DNA of 64,000 bases from an uncultured Paracoccaceae bacterium (GTDB lineage: Bacteria; Bacteroidota; Bacteroidia; Flavobacteriales; Flavobacteriaceae), in assembly GCA_943788135.1 (NCBI GenBank), contig CALSPC010000003.1, positions 248,001 through 312,000 on the forward strand, in the 5' to 3' direction. Position numbers and translations under genes: made by a program. The notes below the pieces were generated by a model. That model saw only the letters and a program-made list of their open reading frames with translations, made no database searches and had not been told where the DNA came from. Positions 53,314 to 61,592 of the stretch are shown piece after piece (position 1 is the stretch's first letter; each line of letters starts with the position of its first letter).

Positions 53314-56300
53314 ATGAAATTTTTATTTTCTGCGTTCTTTACTATTTTTAGTTGCATTGCTTTTGGGCAAGACTTAATTATGCAGAATGGTACATTCACG
53401 CAATGCTCAGGCGTGCTACTAGATTCAGGTAGTAATTTAACGTACTCAAGTGATGAGAATTATACACTTACGATTTGTCCTCAGAATGCAAATCAATCCA
53501 CCCAATTAAACTTTACCAGCTTCAGTACGGAAGCCAATACTGATGTTCTTACTATTTTTAATGGTCAATCCACTTCAGACCCAGTTATAGGCACTTATTC
53601 GGGAACTGTTAATATAGGAATCGTACAAGCATCAAATATTTCTGGCTGTTTAACCTTACAATTTGTCAGTAATGGTAGTATAGACGCCGATGGGTGGTCG
53701 GCAAATATATCGTGTAACACCTCTCCATGTCAAACTATAGTTTCTCAAATTGATACGGCTGATCCAGCTCCAAATACAGAGGGATATATACTTGCGTGTT
53801 TAGATGAGGAAATCACTATTTCTGGGAGTGGTCAGTTTAGCAATAGCAGTCTCGGCGCCATCTACGAATGGGATCTTGGAGATGGAAGAACTCTAAGTGG
53901 TCAAACAGCAAAGTTTTCCTATGATAAACCCGGAGTATATTTTGTAAACCTTAATATCATAGACTCCAATAGCACTGGTGGCCCTATAGTTTGTAAAAAC
54001 ATAAATGCCTTAAATCAAGTTATTCAAGTGGCTCCCCCCTCAGATCTTACCAAAACATCGGCTGCTGCATTAACACTATGTTATGGTGAATCAACCACCA
54101 TTGAAGGTGTTGCTGAAGCAGTTCCTTATTTTAGTGAATGCACTCCACCAATGAGTGAAGAAACTTTTTTGCCTGACGGTAGTGGTTCTGTTTATGAAAC
54201 CGCTATTACGGTGGATTGTTTTAATTCTAACCAAACCTTAGACAACATAAATCAGTTAACTGAAATTTGTTTAGTCATGGAACACTCATTCTTAGGAGAT
54301 CTAACCATAGAAATTATATCTCCTTCAGGACAATCCGTAAGGCTTCACGATCGCGAAGGAGAATCCGCAAATTTAGGAATTCCGTGGGCTACAGGCCCCC
54401 TTGACGAAAAAAGTAATAATTTGACAGCTGGTCAAGGCTATAATTATTGTTTTGTTCCAGGAAATACATTCCCCACTTTAGCCGCTGGTATTCTACCCAA
54501 CGGGACTTTTCCTAGTGAAAATGGCCCAGATACTTATAGAGACTTCTTTGTGCCAGCAGGAAATTATTCACCTGTGAGTCCTTTAAACCGTCTTTTAGGC
54601 TCACCTTTAAATGGAGATTGGACAATTCGAGTTACAGATAATGCGGTTCAAGATAACGGATATATTTTTTCATGGGAGCTAAACTTTGATCCAGCACTAC
54701 AACCCTCTACCCTTTCCTTTACCCCTACACTAAGTTCTCAAATGTGGGATCCGGATAGTAGTATAATTAATACTTCTGCTGATACCATTACTGTTCAACC
54801 CCCAACAGACGGTACATTTTGTTATACCTATCGTGTTGTGAACGATTTTGGTTGTGAAAATATAGCAGAAATTTGTGTCGAAGTTTTACCAGAACTAATT
54901 TATGCGACTCCAAAGAATTTATTTGGCTGTGTCACACCAGGTTCTAGTTCTTATGTTTTTGACCTCAATCAAAATAACGCCATAATATTTGCACCAACGC
55001 CCAATGCTTCTGATTTTGTCTTAACGTATCATAGATCTCAGAACGCGGCAGATTTTGATCTAGATCCAATTTCACCTGCTGAAGCTTCAGCTTTTACAGG
55101 TATTAAAGATCAAATTATTTATGCTCGTTTTGAATACAAGAATTCGGGCTGCTATGAGACCGTTTCGTTTGTGCTTAATATATTCGATCAACCCTCTATT
55201 TTATCTGTAGGGGATTATAAGTTGTGTGATAACGCTTTAGATGGAAACGACTCTAATGGAGTAGTAGAATTTGACTTAAGCACCAAGGTTTTCGATGTTT
55301 TAGGCAGCCAAAGTGCTTCAGATTTTGCGGTTAAATTTTATTATGATCAGCCCTCTGCAGATGCAGGAGTGTTAGGCACCGATATTACAACAGTAGTTCA
55401 AAACACCTCTAATCCACAACAACTATTTGCTCGAATCGAAAATAAGCTTAACACCAACTGTTTTGAGACGACAAGTTTTCAATTGATCGTAAATCCACTC
55501 CCAGAAGTAGATTATGAAGTTTCTCTTAAACAATGTGATACAGATACAGATGGAATCACAGATTTCAATTTAATAGAAGCCAATCCATTAATATCTGCGA
55601 ACTACATAAACGAAACATTCACTTACTACCGTACTGAGGCAAAGGCGAATTCGGGTTTATTAGGGGATCAAATAACTACTCCAACTGCATACGCTAATCC
55701 AACTTCATTAAACAGTGTCATTTACGCAAGAGTAGAAACAGTTTATGGCTGTTTTAGAATTTCTAAAGTCAACTTAGTAGTAGGAGCCACACTTATTCCT
55801 TCGTCTTTTCAGTTAGACTACTTTGTTTGTGACAACACAGTAGCAGACAATGATAACTCTAATGGTATAGCTACATTTGATTTTAGTGATGCGACAGCTA
55901 AAATACTTGCAATTTTTCCAGCAGGACAAGATCTAAAAGTAACGTATTATACTTCAGAATCTGACGCCTTAGCAGAGCTCAATTCAATACCGGACGTCAG
56001 CAATCACAGAAATATCGGAAGCCCTTCCGTCCAAAAGATCTTTGCACGGGTTGATAGTAATGATGTCAATGCCTGTTTAGGACTCGGTCATCATATTACA
56101 CTAAATGTTGAGGCTCTTCCCCAAAAAATCGGAGTAAAAGACTATAAGTTATGCAGTGACACCAACCAGGCCACCTTTGATTTAACCACTAAAACCTCCG
56201 AAATTCAAGGCAGCCAAGTTACTCCAATTTTGATCAGTTATCACTTAAGTGAACAAGATGCGGAAAATAACATTCCTATTTCTTCAGATTTGACCACGTA

Positions 56301-57795
56301 TACCAATACGTCAAACCCCCAAACCATTTACGTACGGGCACAGTTTGATCCCAATAACAATATGAATTTAGATGCTCGCGAATGTGTACGAACCGATATA
56401 CGCTTTGATTTGATTGTGAATTTGAATCCGGTACTTGTTACACCCAAGCCTATAAGTTTGTGTAGCGATCAAATAACTACCCTTTACGATTTAACTCTTC
56501 GAAAAGATGAGATCACAGCAAATGACCCCACCATCGTTCTAAGTTATTTTGAATCCCAAACAGATTTAGACACGAATAATCCAATTGTAGATCCAACGGC
56601 CTATAACAACACTGTCCTTTCAAAGACTATTATCGTTCTAGCTAAAGGAGCTAATCAATGTACGTCCACAACTCAACTCAAATTAAATACCATTTTATAT
56701 GCAGCATTAAATATTATGCCTGCGCCGATAGAAGAGTGTGAAATTGATAATGACGGATTTCATATTTTTGATATTAGGGAAAGAGAGACAGCAATTTTAA
56801 ACGGCTTAAAAGCTAAAGATTTTGAATTTAGGTATTACGAAAATGAAATGGACGCCTTAGCAGGAAATATTGACACCATTTTGAACCTTACAAACTTTGA
56901 AAATAAGACTAAGCTCACTCAAGAAATTTATGTGCGTGTCAAACCACTAACAAACCCTTGTTTTGTCATAATTCCACTTACCTTAATTGTTAATCCAGTA
57001 CCAGAAATACAACTTTCGGAGCGCTATGTATTGTGTTTAGACAAAAATGATCAGACGATCACAGCTATAAATGATGCTTTTTTGCCAAATCCTCCCCTCG
57101 ACACACAATTAAACACTATAGAGTATAGTTTTCAATGGTATATGGGTAGTATAGAAGAAGTAAACACAGATCCAAATACGGTTATAATTCCAGGAGCCAC
57201 AGAGGCTACTTTTTTCCCTAATTTAGCAGGGATCTACACTGTAATGGTTACTAACCGAACATCCGGTTGTAGCCTACCATCTAGCACCGAAGTAGTGAGT
57301 TCGTATCCGCCTGAAAATATAGATGTTACGTTGCTCTCGGAAGTATTTTCTGATCAGAATACTATAGAAGTTGTAGTAACGGGGAAGGGCAAATACGAGT
57401 ACAGAGTAGATTATGGGCCTTGGCAAAAAGAGACCGTATTTACTAATGTTGGCATTGGAGAACACCTCATTTACGTTAGAGACCTTTTAAATTGTAATAT
57501 AATTTCACAAAAGAAAACAGTAATCGGTTTCTCTAAGTACTTCACACCAAATGGAGATGGATATCACGACACTTGGAATATCGTAGGAATCACTAAAAAA
57601 CTTAATGTAAAAATTTATATATTTGATCGCTTTGGAAATCTTTTAAAACAGCTTAGCCCCACAGCTCAAGGTTGGGATGGCAGTTTTAATGGTACTCCAT
57701 TACCAGCAAGTGATTATTGGTTCAGAATTGATTATACGGAACCCATAACAGGAAAAACGAACACTTTTAGATCACATTTCACCCTTAAAAGATAG
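53314..57795 (+). CDS. Large secreted T9SS protein with CUB, PKD and P-domains and gliding-type C-terminus
   Basis: 1493 aa. In order: signal peptide (1-18), CUB-like domain (about 20-140, CSGVLLDSG to DGWSANISC), PKD domain (about 150-240, GQTAKFSYDKPGVYFVNLN), a proprotein-convertase P-like domain (about 290-470, with LVMEHSFLGDLTIEIISPSG), then seven modules of about 95 aa (about 530-1215). Each module has a C-D/S start, an FDL strand and a TIYARVE-like end. An Ig-like linker and the gliding-associated C-terminal domain (about 1400-1493, YFTPNGDGYHDTWN and FDRFGNLLKQL) finish it. It is exported by T9SS type B sorting and possibly acts in adhesion. It is 5 bp upstream of its PorP/SprF partner. 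Confidence 0.85.
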   Translation: MKFLFSAFFTIFSCIAFGQDLIMQNGTFTQCSGVLLDSGSNLTYSSDENYTLTICPQNANQSTQLNFTSFSTEANTDVLTIFNGQSTSDPVIGTYSGTVNIGIVQASNISGCLTLQFVSNGSIDADGWSANISCNTSPCQTIVSQIDTADPAPNTEGYILACLDEEITISGSGQFSNSSLGAIYEWDLGDGRTLSGQTAKFSYDKPGVYFVNLNIIDSNSTGGPIVCKNINALNQVIQVAPPSDLTKTSAAALTLCYGESTTIEGVAEAVPYFSECTPPMSEETFLPDGSGSVYETAITVDCFNSNQTLDNINQLTEICLVMEHSFLGDLTIEIISPSGQSVRLHDREGESANLGIPWATGPLDEKSNNLTAGQGYNYCFVPGNTFPTLAAGILPNGTFPSENGPDTYRDFFVPAGNYSPVSPLNRLLGSPLNGDWTIRVTDNAVQDNGYIFSWELNFDPALQPSTLSFTPTLSSQMWDPDSSIINTSADTITVQPPTDGTFCYTYRVVNDFGCENIAEICVEVLPELIYATPKNLFGCVTPGSSSYVFDLNQNNAIIFAPTPNASDFVLTYHRSQNAADFDLDPISPAEASAFTGIKDQIIYARFEYKNSGCYETVSFVLNIFDQPSILSVGDYKLCDNALDGNDSNGVVEFDLSTKVFDVLGSQSASDFAVKFYYDQPSADAGVLGTDITTVVQNTSNPQQLFARIENKLNTNCFETTSFQLIVNPLPEVDYEVSLKQCDTDTDGITDFNLIEANPLISANYINETFTYYRTEAKANSGLLGDQITTPTAYANPTSLNSVIYARVETVYGCFRISKVNLVVGATLIPSSFQLDYFVCDNTVADNDNSNGIATFDFSDATAKILAIFPAGQDLKVTYYTSESDALAELNSIPDVSNHRNIGSPSVQKIFARVDSNDVNACLGLGHHITLNVEALPQKIGVKDYKLCSDTNQATFDLTTKTSEIQGSQVTPILISYHLSEQDAENNIPISSDLTTYTNTSNPQTIYVRAQFDPNNNMNLDARECVRTDIRFDLIVNLNPVLVTPKPISLCSDQITTLYDLTLRKDEITANDPTIVLSYFESQTDLDTNNPIVDPTAYNNTVLSKTIIVLAKGANQCTSTTQLKLNTILYAALNIMPAPIEECEIDNDGFHIFDIRERETAILNGLKAKDFEFRYYENEMDALAGNIDTILNLTNFENKTKLTQEIYVRVKPLTNPCFVIIPLTLIVNPVPEIQLSERYVLCLDKNDQTITAINDAFLPNPPLDTQLNTIEYSFQWYMGSIEEVNTDPNTVIIPGATEATFFPNLAGIYTVMVTNRTSGCSLPSSTEVVSSYPPENIDVTLLSEVFSDQNTIEVVVTGKGKYEYRVDYGPWQKETVFTNVGIGEHLIYVRDLLNCNIISQKKTVIGFSKYFTPNGDGYHDTWNIVGITKKLNVKIYIFDRFGNLLKQLSPTAQGWDGSFNGTPLPASDYWFRIDYTEPITGKTNTFRSHFTLKR

Positions 57796-57800
57796 GATTT

Positions 57801-58808
57801 ATGATAGGATTTACTAAAAATATTTTGAAATTGGCTATTCTGACAATATCCTCCCAGTTTATGTCAGCCCAAGAAGGCTTACCACTATATTCTGATTATC
57901 TTACAGATAATTATTACTTGCTTCATCCCTCAATGGCTGGTGTTTCTAATTGTAATAAAATACGCCTTACAGGTCGTCAACAGTGGTTTGGTGAAGAAGA
58001 TGCTCCTAGCTTACAAACGATGAGCATAAATGGTCGTATTGGTGAGTCATCTTCTGGCGTTGGTGCCATATTTTTTAATGATAAAAACGGGTACCATTCG
58101 CAATCAGGGGCCTATCTGACCTATGCACATCATCTGTTATTTTCTAGAAACACCATAGATTTAAACATGCTGTCATTTGGTTTGAGTGCTGGTTTAATTC
58201 AATATAAGTTAGACGAAACGGCTTTCAGGGAGTTTGATCCCATTATTTCTGGGATAGAGCAAAGCGCCTCTGAGTTTAATGTTGATCTTGGATTTTCTTA
58301 TCATTTTATTGATTTCTATGCGCATGCTACCGTAAAAAATATGTTAGCTAATGAAGGAGTCAACATTAATGAACAATCCGTAAGCTATGACAACCTCAGA
58401 ACCTATTTATTATCTCTTGGAAATGTGTTTTCCAAATTTGGCAGCGATTGGAGCTACGAACCGTCTTTTATGCTTGCCTATAAAGACGCTACTAGCGAAG
58501 CATTTGTTGACATAAACCTAAAAGTAAGTAGAGAATTCAGTTCTGGAAATGTCTTTGCAGGACTTTCATATAGAAGGAGTTTTGATGGGGCTGAGTTTTC
58601 TAATGGTGATGGTGTAAGCAGCCAAAAGCTACAGTATTTTACTCCAATAATAGGGACAAAGTACAATGATTTTGTATTTGCATACACCTATTCATACCAA
58701 GCAAATTCGGTGGTTTTTAATAATGGAGGCTATCACCAAGTCACCCTAGGCTATAATTTTGGTTGTAAAAAAGAAAAGTATGAGTGTAACTGCCCTAGTG
58801 TAAATTAA
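57801..58808 (+). CDS. PorP/SprF family type IX secretion membrane protein
   Basis: 335 aa. The signal peptide (about 1-22, ILTISSQFMSAQE) is followed by the typical LYSDYLTDNYYLLHPSMAGV motif of the PorP/SprF family and a beta-barrel ending HQVTLGYNFGC. In Bacteroidota these genes lie directly downstream of large T9SS type B substrates and help retain them on the surface. The C-terminal CKKEKYECNCP tail contains several Cys. Confidence 0.92.
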   Translation: MIGFTKNILKLAILTISSQFMSAQEGLPLYSDYLTDNYYLLHPSMAGVSNCNKIRLTGRQQWFGEEDAPSLQTMSINGRIGESSSGVGAIFFNDKNGYHSQSGAYLTYAHHLLFSRNTIDLNMLSFGLSAGLIQYKLDETAFREFDPIISGIEQSASEFNVDLGFSYHFIDFYAHATVKNMLANEGVNINEQSVSYDNLRTYLLSLGNVFSKFGSDWSYEPSFMLAYKDATSEAFVDINLKVSREFSSGNVFAGLSYRRSFDGAEFSNGDGVSSQKLQYFTPIIGTKYNDFVFAYTYSYQANSVVFNNGGYHQVTLGYNFGCKKEKYECNCPSVN

Positions 58809-58810
58809 AG

Positions 58811-59593
58811 CTAAAAGTCAAGTTTTTGCAGAGTTGTATGCTCTATATTCAATAGTGATGCAATGATCTTTTTTTCACCATTAGTGTAAAACTTCTGCCT
58901 ACTACCCGAAATTTCAGTATTTAATAAAGCCGTAGTTTCCAAGATTGATTTTGTTTGTAAAGCGACCGCTTTTCCGGAATCAATAATTTTGACATTAGCA
59001 GGAATTAGTTGTTCTAAAATAGGAGTCAGAAAATGATAATGTGTACACCCTAAAACTAAATAATCGATGTTTGCCGCAAGCATAGGTTTGAGATAGCTTT
59101 GTAATAAGCGCTTCATTTCCTCACTGTAAAGATTGCCGTTCTCGATTAACTCTACAATGCCATTTCCTTCTTGTTCTACGACCAATAAATCACTAGAATA
59201 TAGTTCTGAAGTTTTGTGAAACAATTGACTGCTAAGCGTCCCTTTGGTTGCTAAAATCCCTATGGCTTTAGATGTAGATTGAAGTGCAGCGGGTTTAATG
59301 GCTGGCTCAATTCCAATAAAAGGGATAGCATAGGTGTTTCGTAAGGTATCAATAGCATTCGTTGTTGCGGTATTACACGCCACCACAACAAGTTTACAGC
59401 CTTGGTTAATGAGCCATTCTGTGTTTTTAATGGAAAGAGAAATGATCGCGTCTTTACCCTGTGGACCATAGGGCGCATTTTTTGAGTCCGATAGGTATAA
59501 GGTTGATTCCATCGGGAGTAACTGATGGATCTCATTCCAAATAGAAAGACCCCCTACACCTGAATCAAATATGCCAATAGGTTTTGAACTCAT
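58811..59593 (-). CDS. murI: Glutamate racemase
   Basis: 260 aa from ATG 59593; a TTG at 59602 is in frame but would add three residues not typical of the family. The start is SSKPIGIFDSGVGGLSIW. Catalytic cysteines appear in VVACNTATTNA and VLGCTHYH, with the IIDSGKAVA region near the end. It makes D-glutamate for peptidoglycan. It follows two ompH-like genes with a terminator between. Confidence 0.95.
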   Translation of the reverse strand: MSSKPIGIFDSGVGGLSIWNEIHQLLPMESTLYLSDSKNAPYGPQGKDAIISLSIKNTEWLINQGCKLVVVACNTATTNAIDTLRNTYAIPFIGIEPAIKPAALQSTSKAIGILATKGTLSSQLFHKTSELYSSDLLVVEQEGNGIVELIENGNLYSEEMKRLLQSYLKPMLAANIDYLVLGCTHYHFLTPILEQLIPANVKIIDSGKAVALQTKSILETTALLNTEISGSRQKFYTNGEKKIIASLLNIEHTTLQKLDF

Positions 59594-59608
59594 ATAGTAC
59601 AAAAATAG

Positions 59609-59637
59609 AAAAGCTGCTCCAAAGGAAGCAGCTTTTT
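59609..59637 (-). terminator. Terminator between ompH and murI
   Basis: Forward AAAAGCTGCT (from 59610) and AGCAGCTTTT (to 59637) form an imperfect stem with inner CC/GG pairs. Read leftward it is followed by T. It follows the ompH stop by 23 bp and may reduce read-through into murI. Confidence 0.6.
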
Positions 59638-59659
59638 ATAAACTATTTCTGCGGTGGTT

Positions 59660-60169
59660 TTAAAACCCTAATTCAGTTTTTACATCGTTCAACAAATCGG
59701 TACCTCCAGCAAAAATAATACCTTGACCTTGAGAAGCGTCTAGTACATAATCAAAACCTTTAGCTTTTCCGACTTTTAGAATAGCATTTTTTGCTTTTTC
59801 AGTGATAGGTTTTAGTAAATCAAATTCCTTTTTCTGCAAGTCTTGCTGCGCCTGACTCTGGTACTGACGAATTCCTTGCTCCATGCTCTGAACTTCTTGT
59901 AAACGCTTACCGTTTTCTTCATCAGTTTTAGTAGCCGATTCACCATCATACTGTTTTATTTTATTCTGTAATTCAGTTGCCATTGCTTGGATGTCAGTTT
60001 CATAGGTTTTAGCCAATTTCTCTAGCTCAGCTTTAGCACTCTTCATTTCTGGCATAGCTTCTACTAGCTCTTGTGTATTAATATGCGCTACTTTTGTTTG
60101 AGCTTGAGCAGTAAAGCTTGTTGCAACAAAAAGCGTAGTTGCTAATAATAAAGATTTTAAATGTTTCAT
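59660..60169 (-). CDS. OmpH/Skp family periplasmic chaperone
   Basis: 169 aa. A signal peptide (LLLATTLFVATSFTAQA) is followed by the conserved VAHINTQELVEAMPEMKSAK and a long coiled coil (about residues 35-105), then the return segment ILKVGKAKGFDYVLDAS. Skp-like trimers carry unfolded outer-membrane proteins across the periplasm to BamA, which is encoded upstream in the same cluster. 28 bp separate it from the second OmpH gene. Confidence 0.92.
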   Translation of the reverse strand: MKHLKSLLLATTLFVATSFTAQAQTKVAHINTQELVEAMPEMKSAKAELEKLAKTYETDIQAMATELQNKIKQYDGESATKTDEENGKRLQEVQSMEQGIRQYQSQAQQDLQKKEFDLLKPITEKAKNAILKVGKAKGFDYVLDASQGQGIIFAGGTDLLNDVKTELGF

Positions 60170-60197
60170 TGTAATTGTGTTTATTGTTTAATTTATT

Positions 60198-61463
60198 TTA
60201 TTTATTGTTTCGAATACTATCTCTTTTTTTCTTCAGCGCTTCAAGTCGTGCTTTACGTTCAGCTAAAGCCTGTTTTTTCTTATCTTCTAATGCTTTTTTG
60301 CGAAGCGCTCTATCACTAAGCTTTTCAGAGGCATTAGCAGTGGTGTTGTCTTGGGTTGTTTTTTTGTCGTCTTCTTGGACGGAATCTTTGGTGTTTTCTA
60401 TTTCACTATCCGTAGCAACGACAGTGTTTTTTGTTTCAGAAGTTTGAGTTTTTTTTGCATTTCTACGTTCTAAGGCCTTTTGTTTTTTTGCTTCTAGAGC
60501 CTTTCTACGATCTTCCTGTAATTTTTTCTTTTTAGCTTCAAGTTCTTTTTTTCGCGCAACAGCAGGATCAATAGTTTCAAGGCTTTCTGCAGTCGTAGAT
60601 TGAGATTGATCTATAGTATTTTCTGTGTTAGAGTCTGAGCTATTATTATCTGTGCTTGTTGCGGCTGTAGTTCGACCTGCTCTTGCATTTTCACGCTCCA
60701 AAGCTTTTTGTTTTTTAGCTTCTTGTGCTTTGTTACGAGCATCAATTTTTTTCTGTCGCCTTTGTTCTAGTAGTAATTCTCGCTCAGCCTTTCGTTGATC
60801 TAGAAGTTTTTGACGTTCACTTTTAGAGGAATTTACTTCTTCTACAATAATTTCTTCTTCTTCCGCCTCTTTTCGTTCGCTTCTTGTTTCCGCTTGTGTT
60901 CTTTTAGACGCTCTGTTTATAGTTTTCAGTATACGATCACTAATGTCGTAACGATCTGCAGAATAAAGCATTACAACATCAGCAGCCTTATCAAAAATAA
61001 AATCATATTTTTTTGAGGCCGCAATTTCTTGAACCGCTGCAAAAATTTGGTCTTGTATCGGTTGGATCAATTGCTGTTTTTGAATCCTTAAGTCCCCATT
61101 GGGACCAAAACGTTTTTGTTGATAATCGAGGATTTCATTTTCGATAATTTGAAGATCTTCTTCGCGTTCAGAAATGAGCTCATTAGTTAAGAGAATTCGC
61201 TCATTATTTAGTTGCTTTTTTTGATCCTCCAAATCACTTAAGCGTGTTTCAATCTCGCTTTTCCATTTTTGAACTTTAGAATCTAATTGCGATTTAGCAT
61301 CAGCATATTCAGTGATGTTTTCTAAAATATACTCAGTATCAATGTAGCCAATTCGGACGCTTCTTTGGGCATAAATTGAAGTACTCAACAAGCAAATAAA
61401 AAGTAGAATAGTTACTTTTTTAAGGGAGAATAACGTTATGAATTTTAGGTTTAACAAGTTCAT
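60198..61463 (-). CDS. OmpH/Skp family protein with long charged C-terminal extension
   Basis: 421 aa, more than double the usual Skp length. A signal peptide (LLFICLLSTSIYAQ) and an OmpH domain (about 33-190, VRIGYIDTEYILENITEY to KYDFIFDKAADVVMLYS) are followed by about 220 low-complexity residues. This extension alternates Lys/Arg/Glu/Ala stretches, with AKKQKALERENAR and AKKQKALERRNAK as an internal repeat, and Ser/Thr/Asn/Asp-rich spacers. It lies between bamA and the short ompH gene. The tail is probably coiled coil or disordered. Confidence 0.85.
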   Translation of the reverse strand: MNLLNLKFITLFSLKKVTILLFICLLSTSIYAQRSVRIGYIDTEYILENITEYADAKSQLDSKVQKWKSEIETRLSDLEDQKKQLNNERILLTNELISEREEDLQIIENEILDYQQKRFGPNGDLRIQKQQLIQPIQDQIFAAVQEIAASKKYDFIFDKAADVVMLYSADRYDISDRILKTINRASKRTQAETRSERKEAEEEEIIVEEVNSSKSERQKLLDQRKAERELLLEQRRQKKIDARNKAQEAKKQKALERENARAGRTTAATSTDNNSSDSNTENTIDQSQSTTAESLETIDPAVARKKELEAKKKKLQEDRRKALEAKKQKALERRNAKKTQTSETKNTVVATDSEIENTKDSVQEDDKKTTQDNTTANASEKLSDRALRKKALEDKKKQALAERKARLEALKKKRDSIRNNK

Positions 61464-61592
61464 CTTTCAATGTTTTCAGATTATTGGAGTTTTTCGATAA
61501 TCTATGGTTTTCAAATTAACGAAATAAATTTTAAAATATTTCAATTCAACACTATTCATTATGCATGTTTTAAGAAAATACCGTGCCAAAGG

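Noticed and set aside
60175-60447. Plus-strand open frame rich in Ser, Phe and Leu
   Set aside because: It is the shadow of the Lys/Arg/Glu-rich tail of the long OmpH gene.
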